Positions 36,972 to 46,141 of a stretch of DNA of 64,000 nucleotides are shown here, in pieces (position 1 is the first letter of the stretch; every line of letters begins with the position of its first letter). The stretch spans positions 1 through 64,000 of the forward strand of contig JADJPB010000021.1 of assembly GCA_016713445.1 (NCBI GenBank). The letters run 5' to 3'. The notes beneath the pieces were generated by a model. That model did no database searches and was not told the DNA's origin. It saw only the letters and a program-made list of their open reading frames with translations. The stretch comes from Bacteroidota bacterium (GTDB lineage Bacteria; Bacteroidota; Bacteroidia; AKYH767-A; OLB10). The position numbers and the translations under genes were made by a program.

Positions 36972-38378
36972 TTAAAACGAGTAATCCACCACCCAATTAA
37001 AATGTGTCATATTTACCTTATTAAATGTGTATTTGGGTGAAAAATCCAATGAATCCAATTGCTTTTTGTACACAACCAACAGTTGCATTGACAATCCTTT
37101 AAAATAATGATTGAAAGAATAATGGAGATTCCAATTCACCTGATGGTACGAAGGTAGCCCGTATTTGTTCTTTTTAAAATCATTCACTTCTGGTAAATCA
37201 ATCCTTCCATAGGCAAGTCCTGTTTTAAGCTGGCCTTCCATCAAGAGAAATCCGATATTTATATTCCAAGCATTTACACCTGCAAATCCTTCACTTCTTT
37301 CTCTTGGCATGAAAGTATAAAAAGGCTCTCTTCCCCATTCCCGTGGCATCAAGAAACGACCTTCATGACTAATATGCGTATAACTTAACGTTCCTTCGAT
37401 TCGGTCAGTCTCCAAACCTATTTTCCCACTATACACATTCGAAAAATTATTCTTTCCAAAATAAGAATGATTCGGATTAGGATTTCCACCATTAGCCAAC
37501 GCATCCTGATGAATAAACATCAATCCACCTTTCAATTTCGTCACACCAGATACGGGAACGCTATAATCTACTCTACCGAGTGCTGTATTAAAAACATTTT
37601 CTGCAAACTGATTCCATAATTGGATTTTCAAATTAGAAATTGGTTTCAAGGAAATTCCGATTAATCCTATTCCTGTTGATCGAGTAAATCCTGCGTACGC
37701 CGACTTTACCCCTTCTTCATTTACGCCGGAGGGATAAACACCATAACTATCGGCAACGTTATACCATTTCACTGTTGAACGTGGTGAGATACTCCGAATC
37801 CATCCACCTTCAATTTTCGCTATCTTCCATTCATTCCACTCTACCCAAACGCCTTCTTCAATGGTGCCACGCATCCTTCCATCTTGGCGATTAATAAAAG
37901 GAGAATTTAATTCGAATCGACCTAGCTCAACTTTCGACCTGCGGTATTTATATCGGAGATAAAGATCTTCCAATCGATCAAGGTCGTACTTATTCTGAGG
38001 ATTTGTCAAATCAAACAATCCTACTTCATAACGGCTCCCCGACTTGGCATCGGGATCCGACTTCGTTAAATCGGAGGAGGCAACATTAAAAATAAAAAAG
38101 CCCGTCAACCCGAATTGGAAATTATGAAAAAGTGGACTCACATACCCAATACCAGCACCTATAGCATTAGCATAATAATCGGTGAGTGAATTTTCATTGT
38201 CTGTTGCCATAAAATAGTTACGTATGTGTGCATGAAACTCTCCCTGAAACAATAATTTTTCACTTAAGGAAACGGTATCCTTTTCTTTAATTTCTATTGT
38301 TTGATCTTGAGCAAGTGCAAAAGAATGATTCAACATCATCCAGAAAAAAAAGGCAACGAATAATTTACTTGGTTTCAT
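36972..38378 (-). CDS. OprD-like outer-membrane porin of the sulfur operon
   Basis: With the start at ATG 38378 the protein has a signal peptide (MKPSKLFVAFFFWMMLNHSF...AQ) and 468 residues. The mature part has the long barrel strands of OprD-like porins: LFQGEFHAHIRNYFMATDNE near the start, NAIGAGIGYVSPLFHNFQFG, YKYRRSKVELGRFELNSPFI, and a terminal aromatic residue (FNWVVDYSF). Barrels of this type let small organic or inorganic solutes cross the outer membrane. It is the last gene of the minus-strand cluster, 26 bases after the cytochrome gene, so it may supply the sulfur substrate to the periplasm; the substrate itself is not evident. Confidence 0.75.
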   Translation of the reverse strand: MKPSKLFVAFFFWMMLNHSFALAQDQTIEIKEKDTVSLSEKLLFQGEFHAHIRNYFMATDNENSLTDYYANAIGAGIGYVSPLFHNFQFGLTGFFIFNVASSDLTKSDPDAKSGSRYEVGLFDLTNPQNKYDLDRLEDLYLRYKYRRSKVELGRFELNSPFINRQDGRMRGTIEEGVWVEWNEWKIAKIEGGWIRSISPRSTVKWYNVADSYGVYPSGVNEEGVKSAYAGFTRSTGIGLIGISLKPISNLKIQLWNQFAENVFNTALGRVDYSVPVSGVTKLKGGLMFIHQDALANGGNPNPNHSYFGKNNFSNVYSGKIGLETDRIEGTLSYTHISHEGRFLMPREWGREPFYTFMPRERSEGFAGVNAWNINIGFLLMEGQLKTGLAYGRIDLPEVNDFKKNKYGLPSYHQVNWNLHYSFNHYFKGLSMQLLVVYKKQLDSLDFSPKYTFNKVNMTHFNWVVDYSF

Positions 38379-38404
38379 ATTATATAAGTACGTCGACGAA
38401 CATT

Positions 38405-39460
38405 TCATTTCTTCTTCGCCACTTCTTTAATAGGTCCAAAAGGTCCGAGCTTATGTTGCAACTCTGAAAACTCATCAGCGTAAGGGCCAAAAGGATGATC
38501 GAAAGGCTTTTTTGAAATATCGGGCCAATCATTTTTAATATTCATGGAAGGTCGCGATTGGATATTGATAAATGCAGCTACATCCCAAGCTTCTTCGTCT
38601 GTAAGTTGCATGGCTTCAAATGTAGGGCCATAAGGCATATTCATTCGTACATAACCCGCGAGCCTCGACAAACGAAACAATCCTGCTCCAGTATTAAAAC
38701 TATTCTTTCCCCACAAGGGAGGATAGGTATACTCCGTCTTATCCGCATTCGGTACGCCTTCACCGTTAGTGCCGTGACATGATACACATTTTTGGGCAAA
38801 AATCGTTTTCCCTTTCTCTGGGTTGGCTGCTCTTTCTAATAAAGGTAAATCATAAATTCCTGTACCATCAGGTTTCTTTTCCTTGGTTACTTCACTTCCA
38901 ACCCATTTTATATACGAAACAATAGCTTGCATTTCCTTACTAGAATCAGCGGGAGCTTTTCCGTTTAAACTCCTTTGAAAACAATCACGAACTCTCTTCT
39001 CTATAGATTCAATTTGTCCGGAACGTGGTCGAAATTTAGGATAGGTAGAAGCGACCATGGCATAATTATTCCCGAACGCTTTAGTACCTGCTTCCAGGTG
39101 ACAATTCTGGCAATTCATGCCGTTAGAGAAAGTCTCTAATGTACCTTTTGGGCTAAAATACTTTGAAGTATGAATGACCAATTCACGACCGTATAAAATT
39201 TGCGGATCAGACACATCTTCGATATCGGGAACTAACCATGAAATCTTTTTTACAAATGAGTCAGGGTTCGGTGGTGATGACATTGAACGCAAATCTGATT
39301 CTTTCCTTTCTTGTGAAAAAAGCGTAGAGAAATTCACACGACGCACTACTAAAATCAAAGCGAATGAAATAAAAAGCACAAGTACGACCTGTACAATTCC
39401 ACGAGCGACAATTATTGCTGCTCTGCGATTATCATTTTCATTCGAATTAGAATGATACAT
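38405..39460 (-). CDS. TsdA-like dihaem cytochrome c (thiosulfate dehydrogenase family)
   Basis: The 351-residue protein has one N-terminal membrane anchor (VQVVLVLFISFALILVV, about residues 23-40). Two haem c sites follow, CQNCH at 117-121 and CVSCH at 225-229. Between them is RVRDCFQRSLNGKAP, with Cys160 in the position of the cysteine that ligates haem 1 in TsdA thiosulfate dehydrogenases. YVRMNMPYG supplies candidate Met ligands for haem 2. TsdA oxidises two thiosulfates to tetrathionate, or the reverse, in the periplasm. Here it is anchored and lies six bases after soxB, so it may accept electrons from sulfur oxidation. A generic class I cytochrome is the alternative; the Cys makes TsdA-like more likely. 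Confidence 0.75.
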   Translation of the reverse strand: MYHSNSNENDNRRAAIIVARGIVQVVLVLFISFALILVVRRVNFSTLFSQERKESDLRSMSSPPNPDSFVKKISWLVPDIEDVSDPQILYGRELVIHTSKYFSPKGTLETFSNGMNCQNCHLEAGTKAFGNNYAMVASTYPKFRPRSGQIESIEKRVRDCFQRSLNGKAPADSSKEMQAIVSYIKWVGSEVTKEKKPDGTGIYDLPLLERAANPEKGKTIFAQKCVSCHGTNGEGVPNADKTEYTYPPLWGKNSFNTGAGLFRLSRLAGYVRMNMPYGPTFEAMQLTDEEAWDVAAFINIQSRPSMNIKNDWPDISKKPFDHPFGPYADEFSELQHKLGPFGPIKEVAKKK

Positions 39461-39466
39461 GTTAGA

Positions 39467-41179
39467 TTATCTAAACTCGTAGGTGGTACCTTGCAACTGT
39501 GTAAGTAATGTAGGCGGGAAATCAGTAGCTGTTGCTCTGCCTTCCAGTTTCGGAGAAACCAATGGATGGGCTGCTAAATATTCTTCAATTACTTTATGCA
39601 TCAACGTACCCAGCAACTTTGTCGACTTCACTTTTTCCACTCGGCAAAGCACATCATCGGGATCGCCTTCGCGTTCACAAGCTACGATTGAATATTCCTT
39701 TTCCAAATTAACAGGCTCCCCTTTTATCTTCACCCAATTCACGCGCTTCCCCATTTCATTTCCGATCGTAAAGTTTACTTCCATGCCGTTAAATCGAACA
39801 AACCATCCACCAAATCGTTTTGAAGGATCCTTCGCAAAGGCATTTTGCAATTCCTTCTCGAGCCAGTCCCATAGCTGTTTTCCCGTGACCATGCCTGTCT
39901 TCGCTTCACTGTCGACAGGCAGCATATTCCATAAAAACTCCTTTGTAATTGCGGCCTTTCCAGTTGCTTTATCTACATTCAGTGGCTGACAAAAGCGAAA
40001 GCCATTACTCAACGCTATATCGGGTTTAAACTTCCACATAATTGCATCGGTGAGTAAATTATCCATCGGCGTTTCCATTACAAAATAGCGAACCAATGGT
40101 GTGGAAGTATATCCCAACACGCGAGATAATTCTTTCTGAAAGGGAGCGGATACTTTTTCAATAATTCCCTGCAACTCTGGGTCTGCTTTATAAATTTCTG
40201 GATCAACATCCAACAATTGGTAATCGAATGAATTCAATTTACCCTCTTCAAAATTCAGTTCTAACTTTCCAAGAAAAGATCCAAAGGCTCCACACTCTAC
40301 AACTTTTGAAAATTTACATTGAATTGGCTCACGCACTCTTTCGTGTGTATCGGCACCTAAAATAAAATCCACACCTTCACAAACCGCATTGTTAGCCAAT
40401 CCGACTTGTTGTGCTAATCCCATATGAGTTACCAAACAAACCGCTGCGCAACCTTCCGTTTCACGTAATAGCTTTACATACTTTGCTACATTCTTCTCGG
40501 CGTGTTCAAATCGAATTCCTTTGCTATAAGCCGGAGATTGTCGCTTTGGAATAAGATGATCAGTATAACCGATAAAACCCAATTTAATTCCATCAATCAC
40601 TTTGATCCAATATGGAGGATAAATCAATTCACCATTGTTCTCATCTTCCTCATCGTGCCACATATTCGCACAAATCTTAGCGGCTGTTGAATGACCCATA
40701 TCATACAACATTCTCTTCTTCTTGTAAACCACTTCCCAATTTCCAGGAAGCATCAAATCAAAATTAATATTATTGAAAACAGGAATCATCGCTTCGCCCT
40801 CAGTTAAAGAAGCCACTGCGTGTCCATGGTAATAATCTCCACCATCCATTAGAATTGTATTTCTTGGATCTTTAGAACGATAAAAATTAATCATCGTTTT
40901 TAATACTGCAAGTCCACCGCGTCTTTTATAAACACCTTTTCCTCCCTCCCAAAAAAACTCATCGTGTGTATGCAATTGCGCATGAATATCGGAAGTGTAT
41001 AACAGTGTAATTTTCTTGACGCTGGAAGAACTGGCAATAGAATTTGATAACTCATCCTTCGGAACAAGAAGTCCATCTGCCTTCAAATTCAACATAGGAA
41101 CAACGGTTGCGCCTAACCCTAAGGCAGCCGACTTTCTCAAAAAACTTCTACGTGATGAATTCTTTTCCTGATCTTTCAT
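39467..41179 (-). CDS. soxB: SoxB-like thiosulfohydrolase with Tat signal
   Basis: The 570-residue protein begins with a twin-arginine signal (SSRRSFLRKSAALGLGAT), so it is exported folded. The metallophosphoesterase part shows the dimetal ligands: LLYTSDIHAQLHTHDE, LMDGGDYYHGHAV, LPGNWEVVY, CLVTHMGLAQQ and GADTHERVREPI. The C-terminal 5'-nucleotidase-like domain has NGFRFCQPLNVD. These, and the Arg and Trp-rich motifs, are those of SoxB, which releases sulfate from sulfur bound to the SoxYZ carrier using two Mn ions. No soxYZ, soxXA or soxCD is in the window, so its carrier must be elsewhere or it may act on another substrate. It is third in the operon. Confidence 0.85.
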   Translation of the reverse strand: MKDQEKNSSRRSFLRKSAALGLGATVVPMLNLKADGLLVPKDELSNSIASSSSVKKITLLYTSDIHAQLHTHDEFFWEGGKGVYKRRGGLAVLKTMINFYRSKDPRNTILMDGGDYYHGHAVASLTEGEAMIPVFNNINFDLMLPGNWEVVYKKKRMLYDMGHSTAAKICANMWHDEEDENNGELIYPPYWIKVIDGIKLGFIGYTDHLIPKRQSPAYSKGIRFEHAEKNVAKYVKLLRETEGCAAVCLVTHMGLAQQVGLANNAVCEGVDFILGADTHERVREPIQCKFSKVVECGAFGSFLGKLELNFEEGKLNSFDYQLLDVDPEIYKADPELQGIIEKVSAPFQKELSRVLGYTSTPLVRYFVMETPMDNLLTDAIMWKFKPDIALSNGFRFCQPLNVDKATGKAAITKEFLWNMLPVDSEAKTGMVTGKQLWDWLEKELQNAFAKDPSKRFGGWFVRFNGMEVNFTIGNEMGKRVNWVKIKGEPVNLEKEYSIVACEREGDPDDVLCRVEKVKSTKLLGTLMHKVIEEYLAAHPLVSPKLEGRATATDFPPTLLTQLQGTTYEFR

Positions 41180-41196
41180 AATGCAACTTTAAATTA

Positions 41197-41685
41197 TTAA
41201 TGTGGTAATTTATCTCTGAAATAGCCGTACGACCATGTGCCTGCAATGGCACTTAACAAGGTAATGATAATTACTGTAGCGCCAGATCCAATTTGGGCAA
41301 AGAGCGGACCTGGACAAGCTCCGGTGATGGCCCATCCCAAACCAAAGATAAATCCACCGAATATATTTCCCTTATTGAATGTTTTTGTATGAAATTCAAT
41401 TTCCTCTCCGTAAATCGTCTTCACATTAAACTTCTTTATCAGCGCTACGGAGATCACTCCTACCATCACGGCACTCCCGATAACACCATACATATGAAAA
41501 CTCTCCAATCGAAACATTTCTTGAATTCGAAACCAGGAAATGATTTCTGCTTTTACGAAAACTATTCCGAAAAGAACACCTACCACTAAATACTTTAAAT
41601 TATGCCACCACTTATGTTCAAGTTGACTTTCATTCACGCAGATGGCATCCAATGCTCTTACGTCTTGATTTATATTGTTTGTCAT
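41197..41685 (-). CDS. YeeE/YedE-family membrane protein, second half-size subunit
   Basis: The 162-residue protein has about four membrane helices. It carries the family motif in FGLGWAITGACPGPLFAQIG, including the Cys-Pro-Gly-Pro. YeeE/YedE (TsuA-like) proteins import thiosulfate, passing it along conserved cysteines. Bacteroidota often encode two half-size proteins in tandem, as here (12-base gap to the preceding gene, 17 to soxB). The N-terminal 25 residues are hydrophilic. The pair is expected to form one transporter. Confidence 0.8.
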   Translation of the reverse strand: MTNNINQDVRALDAICVNESQLEHKWWHNLKYLVVGVLFGIVFVKAEIISWFRIQEMFRLESFHMYGVIGSAVMVGVISVALIKKFNVKTIYGEEIEFHTKTFNKGNIFGGFIFGLGWAITGACPGPLFAQIGSGATVIIITLLSAIAGTWSYGYFRDKLPH

Positions 41686-41697
41686 AGCTGTATTTCT

Positions 41698-42258
41698 TTA
41701 GAATTTCAAAATGTAAGGAAGAATTAAATTCGCCATTAAGAACCCTCCAGCCATAAAACAGCAAGTAGCAATGAGAGAAGGTAACTGCAAGGTGGACAAT
41801 CCCATGATCGCATGACCAGAAGTACATCCTCCGGCATAACGTGTTCCAAATCCAACCATAAATCCTCCTACCACTATCAGAAAAAATCCTTTTAGCGTAA
41901 ACAAGGTAGTCCAATTAAATAGTTCTGAAGGCACCAATCCTGAATAATCACTGATACCATATATGCTTAAATCGGCAGCCAATGTAGGGGCGACGATCAT
42001 CGGCAGAGGATTTGACAACAACTCTACACTTATAAACCCGCCTAATAAAATACCGGTAACAAAAAACAAATTCCATATTTCCTTTTTCCATTCATATTTG
42101 AAAAAGGGAATGTTAGGAATACAAGCGGCACAAATATGACGCAAGGAAGAACTTATTCCGAAAGATTTATTACCAATTATCAGTAATATGGGTACCGTTA
42201 AACCGATAAGCGGTCCGGCAACGTACCATGGCCAGGGTTGTTGAATTGTTTCTAACAT
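41698..42258 (-). CDS. YeeE/YedE-family membrane protein, first half-size subunit
   Basis: The 186-residue protein has about five membrane helices and begins MLETIQQPWPWYVAGPLIGL. The typical SSLRHICAACIPN segment near residue 38 and the motif GFGTRYAGGCTSGHAIMGLS near 135 carry the conserved cysteines of thiosulfate-transporting YeeE/YedE proteins. It is first in the minus-strand operon, directly followed by its partner. The substrate is probably thiosulfate or a related sulfur species, inferred from family and from soxB and the TsdA-like gene downstream. Confidence 0.8.
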   Translation of the reverse strand: MLETIQQPWPWYVAGPLIGLTVPILLIIGNKSFGISSSLRHICAACIPNIPFFKYEWKKEIWNLFFVTGILLGGFISVELLSNPLPMIVAPTLAADLSIYGISDYSGLVPSELFNWTTLFTLKGFFLIVVGGFMVGFGTRYAGGCTSGHAIMGLSTLQLPSLIATCCFMAGGFLMANLILPYILKF

Positions 42259-42566
42259 ATTTTAAATCATTGTTATAACTTAACACTTGGAATGTATTTT
42301 ACTTCCATTTGTAACATGCACAAAAGTAAATGAATGATTTGGGTCAGTTTGCAACTTTTGTTACTGGACCCTAATTATCAGTCATCTCTTTTACAATATT
42401 AGATTTATTTCATACATAAACCACGCAAAACAAGGAGATTAAAAATATAATTTATCAACTTAAGTCTAGAGGAAATGGCCGAATATATAGTTCATCGAAA
42501 AAAGCATCTAATTAATTTCCATTTTTACCTTTCGCTATCAAAATAAAATTATTTTTGAGCCTATCT
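42259..42566. other. Divergent intergenic region between the sulfur operon and nuo
   Basis: It holds a promoter candidate for the minus-strand operon at 42321-42354 and, for nuoA, only a weak -7-like TACCTTTC at 42526-42533. No gene or hairpin with a T-run is apparent. Confidence 0.45.
42321..42354 (-). promoter_or_regulatory. Bacteroidota-type promoter candidate for the sulfur operon
   Basis: On the minus strand TTG (42354-42352) is followed after 23 bases by TACTTTTG (42328-42321), a perfect TAnnTTTG. The spacing is longer than the usual 19-21. Transcription would begin near 42314, 55 bases before the first start codon. GTAAC/GTTAC half-sites lie on either side, at about 42311 and 42360. 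Confidence 0.4.
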
Positions 42567-42917
42567 ATGGGAGTCACTTCATTACTCATACTTACACTAG
42601 CAGCAATTGTATTTTCGGCAGGAGGAATTTTAGTTTCTAAAATCTTCGTAAAGGGTACAGAAAATATACAAAAGGGGCAAGCCTACGAATGCGGAGTTCC
42701 AACCGTTGGTCAAACTTGGCTTCAATTGAATGTGGGATACTACCTTTTTGCGTTAATTTTTTTGATTTTTGATGTAGAGTTAGTTTTCCTTTACCCATGG
42801 GCAACCGTCGTAAAAGAAATTGGTTGGATGGCATTTATAGATATATTAATATTCTTCTTTATTCTATTTCTAGGATTTTTATACGCGCATAAGAAAGGAG
42901 CATTAAAATGGATGTAA
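42567..42917 (+). CDS. nuoA: NADH-quinone oxidoreductase subunit A
   Basis: NuoA is a three-helix membrane subunit of complex I. Family marks are GQAYECGVPTVGQTWLQLNV (the conserved ECG loop between helices 1 and 2) and FLIFDVELVFLYPWA in helix 2. I chose ATG 42567, giving 116 residues; TTG at 42555 would add four. It overlaps nuoB by ten bases and is first in the cluster. Confidence 0.9.
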   Translation: MGVTSLLILTLAAIVFSAGGILVSKIFVKGTENIQKGQAYECGVPTVGQTWLQLNVGYYLFALIFLIFDVELVFLYPWATVVKEIGWMAFIDILIFFFILFLGFLYAHKKGALKWM

Positions 42918-43444
42918 ATCAAAAGCCGGAAATGTTTCCCGGACAAATTCATGAAATTCCTGGAGGAGGAGTCGTTCTCAGCAAACTGGATGATGTGATC
43001 AATTGGGCTCGATCCAATTCACTATGGCCTTTGACTTTTGCAACGAGTTGTTGTGGCATTGAGATGATGTCGACTGCTGGTGCAAAGTACGACTTCTCCC
43101 GATTCGGATTTGAAGTGGCACGTGCTACGCCCCGTCAAGCGGACGTTATTATTATCGCGGGCACCATCGTAAATAAAATGGCTCCGGTTTTAAAAAGGCT
43201 ATACGATCAAATGGCAGATCCGAAATATGTGATTGCTATGGGCGCTTGTGCAATTAGCGGCGGACCTTTTTTTTACAATACCTATTCTGTGGTGAAAGGT
43301 GCAGATCATATTATTCCTGTAGATGTTTATGTTGCTGGTTGTCCACCTCGCCCAGAAGCATTATTACACGCCTTGATTTCATTGCAAGAAAAAATCAAGA
43401 GCGGAATGACAAGAGAACAATTAAAAGATATCAAACCTCAATAA
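42908..43444 (+). CDS. nuoB: NADH-quinone oxidoreductase subunit B
   Basis: The 178-residue protein carries the four Cys that bind cluster N2: Cys48 and Cys49 (FATSCCGIEMMS), Cys114 (AMGACAISGG) and Cys145 (VAGCPPRPEA). N2 passes electrons to the quinone at the interface with NuoD. The reading frame is intact and of normal length. It overlaps nuoA and is followed 17 bases later by nuoC. Confidence 0.95.
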   Translation: MDVNQKPEMFPGQIHEIPGGGVVLSKLDDVINWARSNSLWPLTFATSCCGIEMMSTAGAKYDFSRFGFEVARATPRQADVIIIAGTIVNKMAPVLKRLYDQMADPKYVIAMGACAISGGPFFYNTYSVVKGADHIIPVDVYVAGCPPRPEALLHALISLQEKIKSGMTREQLKDIKPQ

Positions 43445-43461
43445 GTCTAGAAAAAGGTTTT

Positions 43462-43917
43462 ATGACGAAAGATGAATTGAAAATAAAATTTGAATCTTTA
43501 CAAGAAGGATTGAATTTTGAAGAAGGCACTGAATGGCTGACGATCCCTGTTGAATCGGAAGGATTTAAAAAATTTGCTTTATTACTTCGAAATGATAACG
43601 AATTACAATTCGACTATTTATTTTGTTTAACGGCAGTAGATTGGAAAACACATTTATCGGTAGTATATCATTTTTCTTCAACGGTTTTTCGCCATGAGGT
43701 GGTGATTAAAGTAAAAATCGACAAGGCAAATCCTATAGTTGATACCGTATGTGAGATTTGGCGGACAGCAGAATTCCACGAGCGTGAAGCTTATGATTTG
43801 CTCGGCGTAGAATTTGTGGGACACCCGGATTTACGTCGTCTTTTCCTCACTCCAGATCACGAAGGATTTCCATTACGTAAAGATTACGAAGATCCTATAA
43901 ACATGATAAAACTCTAA
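43462..43917 (+). CDS. nuoC: NADH-quinone oxidoreductase subunit C
   Basis: The 151-residue protein begins MTKDELKIKFESLQE; a longer in-frame extension over the end of nuoB is not supported. Family signature: CEIWRTAEFHEREAYDLLGVEFVGHPDLRRLFL followed by LRKDYEDP (given here in part only, residues about 108-150). NuoC is a peripheral-arm subunit without cofactors that packs against NuoD. It is a separate gene, not the nuoCD fusion of enterobacteria. Confidence 0.93.
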   Translation: MTKDELKIKFESLQEGLNFEEGTEWLTIPVESEGFKKFALLLRNDNELQFDYLFCLTAVDWKTHLSVVYHFSSTVFRHEVVIKVKIDKANPIVDTVCEIWRTAEFHEREAYDLLGVEFVGHPDLRRLFLTPDHEGFPLRKDYEDPINMIKL

Positions 43918-43919
43918 CG

Positions 43920-45035
43920 ATGCTCGAAGAAGTAGGAACGAACGATCAAGGAGATATGATCATCAATGTAGGACCACAACATCCTTCGACGCATGGTGTA
44001 TTGCATTTGGTGATTACATTAAATGGGGAAACGATAAAAAAAGTAGAGCCACATTTAGGATATATTCATCGCAGCATTGAAAAAATGTGTGAAAGTCTTT
44101 CATACCGTCAGTTTATTTATGTGACAAGTCGGATGGATTATCTCAGTTCGCATATCAATAATCACGGTTGCGCATTATGTGTTGAAAAAGGAATGCAAAT
44201 TGAAATTCCAACCCGGGCACAAGTGATACGCGTATTGATGGACGAGTTAACTCGTTTAGCTTCTCATCTCTTGTGGTGGGGCGCTTTGGCGATGGACTTA
44301 GGCGCTTTTACTCCTTTCTTCTATTCGTTTAGAGAACGAGAACTTATTAATGAATTGATGGAAGATACTTGCGGCGCAAGGTTAACCATGAATTATATTG
44401 TTCCGGGCGGTGTGATGATGGATTTACATCCGGATTTCCAACGCAAGGTGAAAGAATTTTTAAAGTTGTTTAAATCTAAAATTCACGAGTACGATGATTT
44501 AGTTACTGGAAATATTATTTTCCAAAATCGAACCAAGGGTGTTGGATATATTTCAAAAGAAGATGCGATTTCATTTGGATGTACGGGTCCTACCGGAAGA
44601 GGAAGTGGATTGAGCTGTGACATTCGCAAATTGTATCCTTACGAAATTTACAATCAATTGCAATTTGACGAAGTCATAGAAACAAGTGGTGATTCTTGGG
44701 CACGCTACAAAGTTCGTGTGGGTGAGATGGTGCAAAGCATGCATATCATCGAGCAATTAATTGATAATATTCCGGAAGGAGAATTTCAAGCGAAAACAAA
44801 AGCTGTATTGAAATTACCGAAAGGAGATTTCTATACGCGTGTTGAAACTGCGCGTGGAGAATTAGGTGTCTATATTGTGAGTGAAGGCGGAAGTACACCA
44901 TACCGAATAAAATTTCGTTCGCCAGGATTCTCCAACTTAAGTGCACTCGATCACATGTCGAGAGGTGGAAAGATTGGTGATCTTATGGCCACCATGGGTA
45001 CATTAGATTTAGTAATACCTGATATCGATCGATAA
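43920..45035 (+). CDS. nuoD: NADH-quinone oxidoreductase subunit D
   Basis: The 371-residue protein has the 49-kDa subunit features: VGPQHPSTHGVLHLV near the N-terminus (quinone-site His), HLGYIHRSIEKMCE, RMDYLSSHINNHGC, and the C-terminal end DLVIPDIDR. It builds the quinone cavity with NuoB. It starts two bases after the nuoC stop. The next gene is nuoH, with no nuoE, nuoF or nuoG between them. Confidence 0.95.
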   Translation: MLEEVGTNDQGDMIINVGPQHPSTHGVLHLVITLNGETIKKVEPHLGYIHRSIEKMCESLSYRQFIYVTSRMDYLSSHINNHGCALCVEKGMQIEIPTRAQVIRVLMDELTRLASHLLWWGALAMDLGAFTPFFYSFRERELINELMEDTCGARLTMNYIVPGGVMMDLHPDFQRKVKEFLKLFKSKIHEYDDLVTGNIIFQNRTKGVGYISKEDAISFGCTGPTGRGSGLSCDIRKLYPYEIYNQLQFDEVIETSGDSWARYKVRVGEMVQSMHIIEQLIDNIPEGEFQAKTKAVLKLPKGDFYTRVETARGELGVYIVSEGGSTPYRIKFRSPGFSNLSALDHMSRGGKIGDLMATMGTLDLVIPDIDR

Positions 45036-45052
45036 TAAAAAAAAGCGAGAAG

Positions 45053-46129
45053 ATGATTAGTCTAGAAGGACTCACTACTTTATTACAAGCATGGTTGCAC
45101 GACACTTTAGGTGAACCGTGGGCATTTGCAGCTCAAAGTGTGTTGGTGGGAATTGCAGCCATCACATTATTTGCGGTGCTCGGTTTAGCCTTGGTGTACA
45201 TGGAGCGAAAAGTGGCCGCGTTGATGCAAATTCGTTTAGGACCCAATCGTGTGGGGCCAAAAGGAATTTTTCAAACCTCGGCCGACACGTTGAAATTAGT
45301 CATGAAAGAAGGACTAACGCCCAACGGTGCCGATAAATTTCTTTTCAACTTAGCACCTTTTATGGTGATGATTGCTGCGATGTTGGTATTAGCTCCGATT
45401 GCATTTGCACGCAACTTTCAGATTTGGGATTTGAGTATTGGTGTTTTGTACGTCGCTGCAATTTCTTCAGTTGCTGTAATAGGAATCTTAATGGCGGGAT
45501 GGTCGAGCAATAATAAATATTCATTGCTAGGTGCGATGCGAAGTGCGGCGCAGATTGTAAGCTACGAACTTTCGGCTGGTCTTTCCATTTTAGCGATAGT
45601 CATCTTAACCGGAAGTTTACGCATAAGTGATATCATCAATTCACAAGCGGATGGATGGTGGATCATCAAAGGTCATATTCCCGTCCTCATTGCGTTCATA
45701 GTTTTCCTGATTGCAGTAACTGCAGAAACCAATCGCGCACCATTTGACTTAGCAGAAGCTGAATCAGAATTGACCGCAGGATTTCACACCGAGTATTCAG
45801 GAATGAAATTCGCATTATTCTTTTTAGCAGAGTACATCAATATCTTCATTGGATGTGCCATTGGCGCCACTTTATTTTTCGGAGGATGGATGCCCTTTCA
45901 CATTTCAGGATGGGACAGTTTTAACCATGTGATGGATTTTATTCCCTCTTCGTTATGGTTCTTTGGAAAAACCATGTTCTTAATCTTTTTAATTATGTGG
46001 TTTCGCTGGACTTTCCCACGTTTACGCATCGATCAACTATTAAATTTAGAATGGAAATACTTATTACCCATTAGCATGGTCAATCTTCTCATCGTTACAT
46101 TCATGGCGATAATGGGATGGCATCTATAA
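45053..46129 (+). CDS. nuoH: NADH-quinone oxidoreductase subunit H
   Basis: The 358-residue membrane protein has eight or nine helices. The signatures are LVYMERKVAALMQIRLGPNR, which forms the entry of the quinone channel, and AETNRAPFDLAEAESELTAG with TEYSGMKFALFF. NuoH connects the peripheral arm to the proton-pumping arm. The frame is intact. It follows nuoD after 17 bases and precedes nuoI by 12. Confidence 0.95.
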   Translation: MISLEGLTTLLQAWLHDTLGEPWAFAAQSVLVGIAAITLFAVLGLALVYMERKVAALMQIRLGPNRVGPKGIFQTSADTLKLVMKEGLTPNGADKFLFNLAPFMVMIAAMLVLAPIAFARNFQIWDLSIGVLYVAAISSVAVIGILMAGWSSNNKYSLLGAMRSAAQIVSYELSAGLSILAIVILTGSLRISDIINSQADGWWIIKGHIPVLIAFIVFLIAVTAETNRAPFDLAEAESELTAGFHTEYSGMKFALFFLAEYINIFIGCAIGATLFFGGWMPFHISGWDSFNHVMDFIPSSLWFFGKTMFLIFLIMWFRWTFPRLRIDQLLNLEWKYLLPISMVNLLIVTFMAIMGWHL

Positions 46130-46141
46130 TAAAACAGAAAG

